Shown: in pieces, positions 10,301 through 18,615 of the stretch | Position numbering within the stretch: the first letter of the stretch is position 1 | Layout of the letters: every line of letters begins with the position of its first letter | Source of the DNA: UBA11400 sp964473555 | GTDB taxonomy: Bacteria > Bacteroidota > Rhodothermia > Balneolales > HLUCCA01 | Reading direction: 5' to 3' | Assembly (NCBI GenBank): GCA_964473555.1 | Contig: CAYYPL010000005.1 | Coordinates: forward strand, 124,001 to 188,000 | Length of the DNA: 64,000 nucleotides | Program-made: the position numbers and the translations under genes | Notes under the pieces: model-generated | Told to the model about the DNA's origin: nothing | The model's database searches: none | The model's input: only the letters and a program-made list of their open reading frames with translations

Positions 10301-10458
10301 TCAGGTGACGTACTACCCCAGGTATGTGAAACAGTGATCGAAGGTAGTTGGATATTTGGTGCCAGTTCCATCGGAATCCTCATCCATGCGGTCACACCAA
10401 TGGTGAACACCAACAGGTAAAACAAGGAAATCAGATATCTGCGACGGAATAGGTTCAT
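7321..10458 (-). CDS. RND efflux permease B (HAE1/AcrB-like)
   Basis: 1045-aa inner-membrane resistance-nodulation-division transporter with TM1 at about 8-26, a large periplasmic loop, TM2-6 (about 330-500), a second loop and TM7-12 (about 855-1040). The TM4 proton-relay segment reads IDNAIVVFE (Asp kept, second Asp replaced by Asn) and the TM10 equivalent reads VNNAILLI in place of the AcrB Lys region. This VDN/VNN pattern is common in many non-AcrB HAE1 proteins. Third gene of a minus-strand operon: permease A, adaptor, permease B; the adaptor stop is 4 bp before this ATG. Exported substrate is unknown. The two permeases may form a mixed trimer as MdtB/MdtC do (inference). Confidence 0.92.
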   Translation of the reverse strand: MNLFRRRYLISLFYLLVFTIGVTAWMRIPMELAPNIQLPSITVSHTWGSTSPEVMEQEVTRKVEQVASRLRDVEKISSVTSEGQSLVTITFRKDAPVEFRTVEIQEYLFAIKDALPQSLVQSPISRTVPQELSDMTTFMTWSVHADLPPRALLELTDRSIRLPLMGLEGLSEISLQGVREPTLSIVFDMFLVEQLNVSPQQLLGQVRQNLQWRSAGFSDTGAGRFTIMVPPQYVHTQDIEQMPIKLANSDRLIRLGDIARVELQDYPDRQIKRINGNTALTVIFEKESGADALILANEIRDRMTQIQSDLPNGVELRLEQDNTERLRKQLDELQLQSIYSILSVFIVLLAFIRRFRAPFIILGSIVFSILISITTLFLMDITINVLTLAGITVAIGMIIDNAIVVFEYVNPGLPAGRNERIEHMRLCLGKAVVPVLGSTLTTVGIFIPLLFAMEEVRMFLVPLAQSLSFTLLASVIVSLTWIPYSIIWLVPPSIREKQNQASRLPTWFKNLSRKLSLVRIFHYRRKLRWVFTIALFVAIGIPSFTITEPTWDGDSWVRTLTKPYFENKREVDKWIGGLTYQFFNKTYFGEPWGGSQGERIFVSINTPQGTPLEEIDKIARNFELISEPYREAFEYFETTVSEQFGARIIFHIKDDQLTQSEPYMLYAEMAYLAARTGNSRISVSGLGESYFSGGGSISQGSIRLTGYSYTGLEETARMLQARLERNRRVENVDINQTGFFSRGDLQQYFLQFDESQIVSKGMNRRNVLDVLQVDINPENIQGRVEFQGQRMYLMGIGERKNQYWMDFRDRPRNFGNIFFTIAEIAELDKRDILSEIRREDQSYSRTIAYDFMGPPQMANTFRENILEQFPFPIGIAFEDNSFWSFGQTEQRKNMLFVLLMALLSVWMIVSALLERWNDPFVVIMAVPLALLGVMSGVLFHELNFGQGAIAGTLLSVGVVVNNAILLIHDKDAFRKLGIWGIRSWVHVYRNRFRAILITSLTTIAGLIPLIIVGTDPFWNDLAVVVCWGLGTSTVLIVTFAGMWGK

Positions 10459-10462
10459 GAGA

Positions 10463-11605
10463 TCAATCGCGAATGAGTATGTTCACCTTTTGCTGGTGGG
10501 AGAGGGCAAAATGACGGTCTACGGCAAGCATGTCACCTGGAGTGAGCACTTCTTCGTTCAGCATGATGTATTCCGGGGTAACGATTACGGGATCTACATA
10601 CACCCACTCTACCATATCAGCGTTTTCATTCAGCTTGAACACCAATGTTCTTCCGTCACGCTCCAACAAAGCGGCACGCGGTGCACGTACTCTTCCATGA
10701 TGTACCTGGGTTATGATTTTACCGTTCACGGTCATACCCGTTTTTAATCGTTGCGACTCGTTTGATACCTCGACAATAATCTGCCCTGTTTTGCGCTCTC
10801 GATTGATCAGGGGCGAGATCGTAGAAACGCGTCCGGTAGTAGAGTAGCCGGTTGGAGTAGATATTTGTACATCCATTCCCGTTCGAAGTTTGGCCAGTTC
10901 AGACTCTAGTACATCCAATCTGACTCGAACTCGATCGTGATCTAAAAGTTGTCCTAACTGGGTTCCCGCATTAATGTATGCCCCACTGGACAAGTTCAGG
11001 GTAGTGTGAATGACGCCATGGTATGGTGCAATAAGGGCTGTATAACTGTATTCCAATTCAGCTCGTTCAAGTGCCAGACGTGCTTGTGCAAGGCCAAATT
11101 GTTGTTCAAGGTTTCTAATTTCAGCATCGGTCAAAGGCGATCGATTTGGATCCCGCGAACGTAATTGTTGTTCTATTTCAAGCTTTTGTGCCGCTTCATC
11201 CAGTGTGTTTTTTGCTTCGGCAACCCGCAGTCTCCACTCATCGGAAATAAATAGTAGCATTGTGTCACCCTTTTCAACCCTTCTGCCATCAGTTATTCTG
11301 TGCCAGTCAACGAAACCACTGATTCGAGGTTGAATAGTAAGGTCTCTGGCAGGTTCAACGGTACCCTGGCTTTCGAGATAGACCCGTAATGGTTCACTAC
11401 TGGTAGATGAAAATATCACATCAGGGCGAATTTCAATGGATGAGGTATCCGGTTTGTCGGTTTGTTCCTCTGGTTCCGAACATGCATTGATGAGAATCCC
11501 GACTGAAAAGACAGCTAAAAGTAGATTTTTACTGTTAAATAACCTGAATTTTGATACGTTCATGCTATGTGTTGTTGAGTTGAAGTGTGAGACGTGCATG
11601 ATCAT
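10463..11605 (-). CDS. RND periplasmic adaptor lipoprotein (HlyD/AcrA family)
   Basis: 380-aa membrane-fusion protein linking an RND permease to an outer-membrane channel. It has a lipobox-type end of the signal (LINAC), a biotinyl/lipoyl domain split by a helical hairpin (about 75-190), and the beta-barrel and membrane-proximal domains. The first ATG overlaps the upstream permease stop (TAATG), suggesting translational coupling. An internal ATG at 11563 gives a more ordinary signal-peptide length (366 aa), so the exact start is undecided. It sits between two different permease genes, and no TolC gene is in this operon, so the outer-membrane partner must be encoded elsewhere. Confidence 0.88.
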   Translation of the reverse strand: MIMHVSHFNSTTHSMNVSKFRLFNSKNLLLAVFSVGILINACSEPEEQTDKPDTSSIEIRPDVIFSSTSSEPLRVYLESQGTVEPARDLTIQPRISGFVDWHRITDGRRVEKGDTMLLFISDEWRLRVAEAKNTLDEAAQKLEIEQQLRSRDPNRSPLTDAEIRNLEQQFGLAQARLALERAELEYSYTALIAPYHGVIHTTLNLSSGAYINAGTQLGQLLDHDRVRVRLDVLESELAKLRTGMDVQISTPTGYSTTGRVSTISPLINRERKTGQIIVEVSNESQRLKTGMTVNGKIITQVHHGRVRAPRAALLERDGRTLVFKLNENADMVEWVYVDPVIVTPEYIMLNEEVLTPGDMLAVDRHFALSHQQKVNILIRD

Positions 11606-14600
11606 TAACCCTTAATGGCTGAAGTTGAATTTCTCGTATTTCTGTGTGTAAGTCTGAAAAGTTGGGGAATTACAAATAAGGTGAGCATCGTGGAAGTCAA
11701 CATACCACCGATCAAAGCTGCTGCAAGTGCAAATCTGAATTCATATCCCTCTCCAAAGGGAATCAGCATGGGAATCAGACCCAGAATGGTGGTGAGCGTG
11801 GTCATGACAACCGGACGAAACCGGTGTTTACCAGCCAATTTGATTGCCAGATCAAGGTTACCTGTTTCCTCGTAATATCTGCGCATGAAATCAACTTTTA
11901 AAATCGCATCGTTTACGGCAATACCGGTCAAAATCAGAATCCCCATGAAGGAGAGGGTGTTCAGGCTGTTGCCTACCATCCAAAGCATCAATAACGATCC
12001 AATCCAGGCAAAAGGGACAGCGAACAGGATCAAGGCTGGATACCGCAAACTTTCGTACTGGACCGAAAGAATGATGTAAATAAGGATGAGACTGATAACC
12101 AAAAGGATGAACATATCGCTCAGCAAACTGTCGACTTGTAATGCAGATCCACCGGTTCTGACCTGAACACCTGTTTGACGGGTGAAATCAGAGGTCAGAG
12201 CCTGGATTTTGTCCTTATCCCACCACCAATCAGTAAGCGTAAACGCTGTCATGTAACTGAGAACTGGTGTCTGATTGATTCGTTCGAGCTGTTCGGGCTC
12301 CTGGACGATGTTGATTTCAGCAACTTCCGATATGGGTATGTTTCTTCCTCCTGACGAAAGAAGAACCTGAGTTGGATCAAATTGTGAGGTTCCATCACTA
12401 AACAATCGAATAGCGATGCTTTCATCCTCGCGGTTCCACTCTGTGACCATACTGCCACGTGCTCGAGATTCCAGATATTCTGTTACACTTTGTTCGCTTA
12501 ATCCATATCGAAGTAACTGACTGTTCTTAAACCGAATCTGATAGGTATTTACAACTTCTGGATACTGTTTGGACATCGAGGCATCGTGTCCATTCTCCTC
12601 CAAGAATACATCCAAAGCAATCGCAGCTTTTTCTGAATACGCTCTATCCGTTCCCACAATTCGCATCACGACTGGAGTTGAAGCCTCTCCAAAGAATGTC
12701 GAAAAAATGTTTCCACCACCTAGTGATTCCAGATTCCAGCCGGATCGTGATTCTATGTAGTTTTTCACCACCTCATCAACTCTTTGGGCATGAACGGAAC
12801 CACTAACCGGAACACGAATGGTGAATTTATTGAGTCCTTCTTTAGAAATTCTTGCCAGGTTTGTTTGGTCAGTGTATCCACCCATGCTAAGAATTCCATT
12901 ACTTGATGTCTGACTTGCTACGGATTGGACCAGCTCGGCAGCTGCATTTCGCGTCGTAGTCAGGGAGGTGTTTCCCGGTAAACTCACGCGATACTCAATG
13001 GATTGAGGCTCTGTTTCAGGCAGAACACCCTTCGGAAGTGCGTAAAACGACACAACGGCAAGGAATCCAAGCACAAAAACGATTCCAAAGACGATAAAGG
13101 GTTTATTCAGTGACCAATCCAGCATCGCTTCGTACGTATTCAAGACCCCATCAAACATTCGTGTAAACCGCTTTTGGGTAGCTGATGCTGAAAGTTCTGT
13201 TGAAATGCTCGACTTTGATCGGGTTCTACGTTGGATTGTAACTACCAGAACTGGAAGTATACCGATTGCAACTAGTAAGGATGCGAGTAAACTGATTGAT
13301 AATGTAAATGCCTGGTCCCTGAAAAACGCTCCTTCGAATCCACCTAAAAACAGCAATGGCAAAAAGACCGAAATCGTAGTAAACGTTGATGCCGTGATGG
13401 CCATTGCGATTTCCCTGGTTCCTTGCCTGGCCGATTCGAATAGTTCCAATCCCTGGTCCCGATACCGATTGATATTTTCAAGCACTACGATAGCATTATC
13501 TACCAAGAGTCCGATTCCCAAGGTAAGCCCACTCAGGGAAATGATATTCAACTGGATACCACCCAGATACATCGCAAAAAACGTCAGAAAGATACTTACT
13601 GGAATTGCAATCCCGATGGTAAACGGCATTCGGGGATCGTTCAGGAACAAAAACAAGATCAAAAAAGCCAGTATTCCACCATATGCGAGTGTTTGTAGCA
13701 GGTTTGATATTGAATTACTGATATAGCTGGCACTCTCCTGTAGTATCTGGATATCAATTCCAGGAAATTGCTCACGCATCTCTTCCAGCACAGGTTTTAC
13801 CGTTTCAAAGACCGAAACCGTATTTGCTCCATAATCCTTTTTGACGAGTACGGTCATGGTTTGATTTCCGTCAAACTGAGCGAAAGATGTGGGCTCCTGT
13901 TCATCAAAATAGACCTCAGCCACATCATCGAGCAGAATGATCCGGTTGCCACCTTCCAATTTTAAAAGTGGGATTTTCCTGATGTCATCCAGAGACTGGA
14001 TCCTGCTCTGAATGGTGAGTGAGTAGCGATACCAACCATCCCGTAATTCACCGGAGGCAGAGAACAGGTTCGCTTGCTGGATGAGTCCCCGCACCTGATT
14101 GATGTTGAGTCCATACCGATCGATTTCCTCCTGATTGAAACGAATGTGAACTTCTGGCACCAGAGCTCCAACCAACACCGCCTGCGCGATTCCATCAAGT
14201 TGTTCAAGTCTGCGGGTGAGTACCTGTTCGGCCCACCGTTTCAGGTCAAGACGCGTGTTGAAATCTGGATTTTGTTGGTCTATAGCCTGAATGGATAGAA
14301 TTGCTACCGGTTCGTCGGCTGGGGTAGAGTAAATCAATTGTGGACGATCTGCCTGCTCAGGTAGCATAAATCTGACCTGATCCAGTTTTTCACGAGTATT
14401 CAGGAAAGCAAGGTTCATGTCACGTCCCCATCCGAATTCAAGGGCTATGATACTTTGACCTTGACGGGCAAAGCTATGGATATTTTGTAACCCTGGGATT
14501 GTGCTCAGCACCGCCTCCATCGGTTCATTGATTCGGGTTTCCACTTCACGAGCGGAGGCACCACTCCACTGGGTCTGAACCATCAGAGAGGGAGTTTCAA

Positions 14601-14703
14601 TATTTGGCAACAAGTCGACCGATAGGTCGCGTAAGGCGATATATCCAAATATAAATGTTGCCAATACCAACATAAAGGCAGTAACGGGTCGATTTAGCAA
14701 CAT
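11605..14703 (-). CDS. RND efflux permease A (HAE1/AcrB-like)
   Basis: 1032-aa RND transporter, first gene of the operon. TM1 at about 9-27, two large periplasmic domains and twelve predicted membrane segments. TM4 reads LVDNAIVVLEN and TM10 reads IAVNDAILKVD, so charged residues are placed differently from permease B (an Asp follows the Asn in TM10). The two permeases are clearly paralogous in architecture but divergent in sequence, suggesting old duplication and specialised roles. The coupled order permease-adaptor-permease suggests one pump with two permease subunits. Substrate is unknown; nearby genes do not settle it. Confidence 0.92.
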   Translation of the reverse strand: MLLNRPVTAFMLVLATFIFGYIALRDLSVDLLPNIETPSLMVQTQWSGASAREVETRINEPMEAVLSTIPGLQNIHSFARQGQSIIALEFGWGRDMNLAFLNTREKLDQVRFMLPEQADRPQLIYSTPADEPVAILSIQAIDQQNPDFNTRLDLKRWAEQVLTRRLEQLDGIAQAVLVGALVPEVHIRFNQEEIDRYGLNINQVRGLIQQANLFSASGELRDGWYRYSLTIQSRIQSLDDIRKIPLLKLEGGNRIILLDDVAEVYFDEQEPTSFAQFDGNQTMTVLVKKDYGANTVSVFETVKPVLEEMREQFPGIDIQILQESASYISNSISNLLQTLAYGGILAFLILFLFLNDPRMPFTIGIAIPVSIFLTFFAMYLGGIQLNIISLSGLTLGIGLLVDNAIVVLENINRYRDQGLELFESARQGTREIAMAITASTFTTISVFLPLLFLGGFEGAFFRDQAFTLSISLLASLLVAIGILPVLVVTIQRRTRSKSSISTELSASATQKRFTRMFDGVLNTYEAMLDWSLNKPFIVFGIVFVLGFLAVVSFYALPKGVLPETEPQSIEYRVSLPGNTSLTTTRNAAAELVQSVASQTSSNGILSMGGYTDQTNLARISKEGLNKFTIRVPVSGSVHAQRVDEVVKNYIESRSGWNLESLGGGNIFSTFFGEASTPVVMRIVGTDRAYSEKAAIALDVFLEENGHDASMSKQYPEVVNTYQIRFKNSQLLRYGLSEQSVTEYLESRARGSMVTEWNREDESIAIRLFSDGTSQFDPTQVLLSSGGRNIPISEVAEINIVQEPEQLERINQTPVLSYMTAFTLTDWWWDKDKIQALTSDFTRQTGVQVRTGGSALQVDSLLSDMFILLVISLILIYIILSVQYESLRYPALILFAVPFAWIGSLLMLWMVGNSLNTLSFMGILILTGIAVNDAILKVDFMRRYYEETGNLDLAIKLAGKHRFRPVVMTTLTTILGLIPMLIPFGEGYEFRFALAAALIGGMLTSTMLTLFVIPQLFRLTHRNTRNSTSAIKG

Positions 14704-15041
14704 GAGTCTATGTATTCAAATGTTCTTGTTCCCTGGTAAGCCATCATAGCTAAATTGCCCAAGTAAACAGTTTTGCCTTACTTTTGCAAGGTATTTCGTT
14801 GTGAGAATTGTGTAAAATAGGCAAGCGGCAAGCGGCAAGCGGTGAGCGGTGGTTTATTGAAAACATTACGATAGAAGGCTTGATAATCGATGTTGTATTA
14901 CTATTAAAATAGTACTAAGGATATGGTAACTAAGAAATATGAATCAATCCAGTCATGCAATCTCATGATTGTGTTAGATCGTAAACAATGACGACGTGAG
15001 TGTCTGAATAGTTTTAACTATTTCCGGAAAGATGCTCAAAT
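14704..15041. other. Intergenic region upstream of the RND operon
   Basis: 338 bases. On the minus strand a TATGAT hexamer (14743-14748), about 40 bases before the permease A start, is a possible -10 box without a convincing -35. A 7-base tandem repeat lies at 14821-14852 (listed separately). No gene is visible in the rest. Confidence 0.4.
14821..14852. repeat. Heptamer tandem repeat, locus A
   Basis: Three perfect copies of GCAAGCG followed by GTGAGCG and GTGG. Period is exactly 7. Belongs to the degenerate heptamer family seen elsewhere in this window (24.1, 30.2, 30.9, 48.3 and 54.5 kb). Confidence 0.85.
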
Positions 15042-15752
15042 CTATCCTGCTATGGTTTTTAGTGCTTTTTCGTTCAGGATCATGATTTTTTTGCCTTGGG
15101 TTGCAATGATTCCCTCAGATTTCAGGTCAGAGAGCAGACGAATGGTTGTTTCGGTGGCAGTTCCGACCAGAGAAGCGATGTCTTCACGGGTGAGTTCCAC
15201 GCTGATTTGGTGATCGTTCCCTCGAGTTCCGTATAGGTTGACCAGCAGCAACAGGGTGTCGGCGAGGCGCTCGCGAACCGACTTTTGCGCAAGATGGAGC
15301 ATCCGTTCTTCGGCAACGCGTAAGTCGTGCGACAATTGCCTGATGAGGTTTTTAAGAAATCCAGGGTTGCCCGAGATAAAGTTATTGAAGTCGGTAGTTG
15401 GAACAAGGCATACCGAAGTTGGTTCAAATGCTACAGCTGATGCATAGTATGGCTCGTCACTGATGAGCGCCCTGTAACCGATGATGTCGCCTTCGCCTGC
15501 CAGGCGCACGATGTAATCCCGACCTTCATCCCCGGTTTTAAATATTTTGACTTTGCCTGAACTGATGCAGAAGAGTCCGTTAGCCCTGGTGCCTTCCGTG
15601 AAAATAGCTTCACCTTTGGTATAGTGCCGACATCGCTTGTGGAGCTGGAGCAGGTGCACCTCTTCTGCACGCAGCTGCTTGAATATCCCGTCTAGACGGC
15701 ACGTGCAATTCTCACAGGAGGGAGGTGTAAATTTGGAATCGGACAACTGCAT
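15042..15752 (-). CDS. Crp/Fnr-family transcriptional regulator with possible Fe-S cysteines
   Basis: 236-aa regulator with a cyclic-nucleotide-binding-like beta-roll (about 30-140), a dimer helix and a winged helix-turn-helix (LTREDIASLVGTATETTI). The N-terminus carries Cys13, Cys16 and Cys18, and Cys115 lies in the position range of the fourth FNR ligand, so an oxygen-sensing Fe-S cluster is conceivable; spacing is not identical to E. coli FNR. Start chosen at 15752: an in-frame ATG 27 codons upstream lies beyond the terminator at 15775-15818 and its extension is not conserved-looking. Monocistronic, minus strand. Targets cannot be read from this window. Confidence 0.88.
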   Translation of the reverse strand: MQLSDSKFTPPSCENCTCRLDGIFKQLRAEEVHLLQLHKRCRHYTKGEAIFTEGTRANGLFCISSGKVKIFKTGDEGRDYIVRLAGEGDIIGYRALISDEPYYASAVAFEPTSVCLVPTTDFNNFISGNPGFLKNLIRQLSHDLRVAEERMLHLAQKSVRERLADTLLLLVNLYGTRGNDHQISVELTREDIASLVGTATETTIRLLSDLKSEGIIATQGKKIMILNEKALKTIAG

Positions 15753-15774
15753 GACGTAAGTTAACCACCTTCCA

Positions 15775-15818
15775 TAAAAAAACCACCCCGTGTTGAATTT
15801 CTTCTTCACTGGGTGGTA
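15775..15818 (-). terminator. Intrinsic terminator of the amidohydrolase pair
   Basis: ACCACCC / GGGTGGT stem, extended by GTG/CAC, followed on the minus strand by a run of T. It lies after the amidohydrolase operon and just before the Crp/Fnr start, which supports the short start for that regulator. Confidence 0.75.
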
Positions 15819-15916
15819 CTTCTCAGGTAGCATGATGTAACCGTATGACTACGATTACAAGTTATACAACACGTGAAAGTTGCGCATTCGTTTCACATGA
15901 GGGGACATCATATCGC

Positions 15917-17155
15917 TTATCTTGCTATCGTGCTAACCCATTGGCCGTTAATCATTACGCCTGTTGTGTGGGTAGTATATTCAAACGGATCGCCATTAAA
16001 AAGTGCAATATCTGCATCTTTTCCACGCTCAAGTGAACCCACACGCGACGATATTCCGAGTAGTTCAGCAGCTCCCAGCGTGAGGGCATAGATCGCTTTG
16101 TCGTAGGGGAGTCCGTTCGCTACGGCAATGGCAGCTTCGTAGTGTACAATCCTGGTTTTGGGAACATATCCTTCAAATCCAGCCTGAAAGGCAAACGGGA
16201 TTCCTGCATCAGCCAGTTTTGCTGCAGTCTCCCAACTGGCGTTTTGAGTGTCACCTCCTGTTCTTACCATGGTTGGATGGATGAATACAGGAACTCCTGC
16301 CGCTTTGATTTCATCAAGTACCAGATAAGCCTCAGCTGCACCGTCGAGTACCATGTCAAAACCGAATTCTTTCTGTAATCGGATTGCTGCCATGATTTCA
16401 GTGACTCGTTGAGCAGTAAACAACGCTTTCACTTCCTTGTTGAGCACTTTTGTCATGATTTCCATGCGTAAATCACGTGATGGAAGTTTAGAGGCATCAT
16501 CACCGGCAGCTTTGACTTTGTTGTTGTACTCTTGTGCCTTTAAAAACTCAGCTCGCAGCATGGCCACGATCCTGGAACGGCTTCCGACACTGGAATAGTT
16601 ACTGGTTACACTTTGTCCCAATGTGAAGGCAACCATGGTGACACTATCAACTACGGCTTCTTCCAGCGTGTCGCCAGAGGTCTTTACAATCATGGTCTGA
16701 CCACTGGCAATCGCTCCAGGTCCATGGCCGGTATGAAGGGTGGTGATGCCGAGCTCACGAACCCACTCTACCAGGAATTCCCTGGCATTGTAGGCATCAA
16801 TTGCTCTAAGCTCTGGCTGAAACGGGGAAGATCGCTCCAGTTGGTCCTGGTCGCTTCCCTGGATGTTCAGCGCACCTGCAAGTCCTACAACAGACCTGGC
16901 ATCGATGAATCCAGGAGTTACAACCATAGCTTCGGTTACTTCGACTCCTTGTGGGATCTGGACACGACTTTCCGGACCCACTTCTGCGATTTTACCGTCT
17001 CGAACGAGTACGACGCCATGTTCGATCACACGACCGGATACCGTGTGCACTTTTTGTCCTTTGATGGCATAGGTCTGAGCATATCCGGGAAGTGCAAACA
17101 CGACGATGAGTGCAGCTGTAAGAATTGATTTCATGATTTTAAACGTTGAGTTCAT
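15917..17155 (-). CDS. Exported amidohydrolase homologue lacking all metal ligands (pseudoenzyme)
   Basis: 412-aa protein with a signal peptide (cleavage near GYAQ, about 27) and the fold of imidazolonepropionase-like amidohydrolases, aligned end to end with the upstream gene product. The ligand positions are gone. The HxH after PGxxD is A-R-S (86-88). The HFHTHR segment reads LFTAQR, the LHHVSEA segment reads LDGAAEA, and the HTDDG segment reads QAGFE. The C-terminal GSLERGKDADIALFNGDPF box is kept. It overlaps the active paralogue by 4 bases (ATGA), so equal production and a mixed complex are likely. Probably non-catalytic by itself. Confidence 0.85.
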   Translation of the reverse strand: MNSTFKIMKSILTAALIVVFALPGYAQTYAIKGQKVHTVSGRVIEHGVVLVRDGKIAEVGPESRVQIPQGVEVTEAMVVTPGFIDARSVVGLAGALNIQGSDQDQLERSSPFQPELRAIDAYNAREFLVEWVRELGITTLHTGHGPGAIASGQTMIVKTSGDTLEEAVVDSVTMVAFTLGQSVTSNYSSVGSRSRIVAMLRAEFLKAQEYNNKVKAAGDDASKLPSRDLRMEIMTKVLNKEVKALFTAQRVTEIMAAIRLQKEFGFDMVLDGAAEAYLVLDEIKAAGVPVFIHPTMVRTGGDTQNASWETAAKLADAGIPFAFQAGFEGYVPKTRIVHYEAAIAVANGLPYDKAIYALTLGAAELLGISSRVGSLERGKDADIALFNGDPFEYTTHTTGVMINGQWVSTIAR

Positions 17156-18459
17156 TCGTGCCCCTCCTCACCATGATGAGAGTGGACTTCGCCGCGGAAG
17201 ACTTCATATCCACCGGTAGAATATTGTTTTTGATCCGGTATCGACCGGTCATACACTTTTTGTCCCTCTACCCAGGTTTGCTGAACAAAGGTATACACAC
17301 TGAACGGGTCACCATCCAATACTACAAAATCAGCATCTTTACCCACATCCAGCGATCCAACACGGTCTGCCAGGTCTAACATTTTCGCACCAGCTAAGGT
17401 CAGTGCTTCCAGGGCTTTCTCCCGCGACATTCCCGCTCTAACGGCATAAGCAGCGCCCCGAATAAACAAACGTGAATCCGTGATTCCATCATCGGTATGA
17501 AACGCTACTTCAGCGCCTGCTTTTTCCAGAGCTACCCCGTTCTCGTAGACAAGATTCATCGCTTCGAGCTTACCACCAGGGGTATCCAGTACAATAATCG
17601 AGCTGGGAACACCAGCTGCTGCGAGTTCGTCGGCAACCAGTGCCGCTTCACTCACGTGATGAAGTACCACCCGGAATCCGAACTCTTCTTTGAGCCGGAG
17701 CACAGTAAGGATATCATCATGCCTGTGGGTATGAAAATGCACGATTCTTTTGCCTTCAAGAATCTCCACCATAGCCTCCATTTTCAGGTCACGTGCAGGC
17801 ATTTTGCTGGCGTCACCGTTAGCGGACTGGATTTTTTTCTGATATTCCTGGGCTTTCACGAAAAGTTCGCGTTGCATCGCAGCAGATCGTGCTCTGGTAC
17901 CTGGAAATGGACCAGATGAACGGATCGAATTGGTCCCATTTGCCATTTTAATCCCACCGATCATTCCATTCTGGATGTCTTTATCGATGAGTAAATCATA
18001 AATGGTTTCTGATTCGCGAAGTTTGAGATAAGCAGTTTGACCACTGAGCAGATGTCCAGATCCAGGCATCACGTTCACGGTGGTGATTCCACCTGTACGC
18101 GCTTTTCTGAACTGATCACTACGTGCATCGATGGCATCTATAATGCGAACATCTGGGTGCGTTGCAGAAGATCCATCGCCGCCAGAGCCACCTCCAATAT
18201 GAGAGTGGGTGTCTACCAGCCCGGGAATGATAACCTTCCCAGAGGCATCTACACGTTCTGCGTTACCTGGAATTCGGGTCTCTGGTCCACCAACGGCTGT
18301 TATTTTACCGCGATGTACCACCAGGACCCCGTTTTCAATTGGTTGCGAACTGACTGGATGTATGGTTGCACCGGTAAACGCCACCGGGCGGTCCTGAGAC
18401 CATCCGTTTACGCATACACCCATCAACGATACAAACAGTATAAGTCGAAATCGTTTCAT
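17152..18459 (-). CDS. Exported metal-dependent amidohydrolase (imidazolonepropionase-like)
   Basis: 435-aa periplasmic amidohydrolase with signal peptide. Metal ligands are complete: His85 and His87 (VDTHSH), the HFHTHRHDD segment at 241-249, His267/268 (LHHVSE) and His321-Asp323 (HTDDG). C-terminal box GSLDVGKDADFVVLDGDPF is standard, followed by a His-rich tail (HSHHGEEGHE). The family hydrolyses cyclic amides, peptides or related bonds; the exact substrate is unknown. First gene of a two-gene operon whose second product is a degenerate paralogue. Confidence 0.9.
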   Translation of the reverse strand: MKRFRLILFVSLMGVCVNGWSQDRPVAFTGATIHPVSSQPIENGVLVVHRGKITAVGGPETRIPGNAERVDASGKVIIPGLVDTHSHIGGGSGGDGSSATHPDVRIIDAIDARSDQFRKARTGGITTVNVMPGSGHLLSGQTAYLKLRESETIYDLLIDKDIQNGMIGGIKMANGTNSIRSSGPFPGTRARSAAMQRELFVKAQEYQKKIQSANGDASKMPARDLKMEAMVEILEGKRIVHFHTHRHDDILTVLRLKEEFGFRVVLHHVSEAALVADELAAAGVPSSIIVLDTPGGKLEAMNLVYENGVALEKAGAEVAFHTDDGITDSRLFIRGAAYAVRAGMSREKALEALTLAGAKMLDLADRVGSLDVGKDADFVVLDGDPFSVYTFVQQTWVEGQKVYDRSIPDQKQYSTGGYEVFRGEVHSHHGEEGHE

Positions 18460-18615
18460 AGATCGTGATTTGGTTAAGGATTTGACAATGTGCTAACTAA
18501 CAGCTAAGTACATTAAAATCCAAGTAAAAATATTTATCAAATGCAGCAACTCGGGTAATTACGTATATTTGAGCGCCCCCATCACCGATTACCCATTAAT
18601 CTATTTCAATTAACT

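Noticed and set aside
15753..15833. Upstream start of the Crp/Fnr regulator
   Set aside because: Lies across a terminator hairpin; shorter start fits family length.
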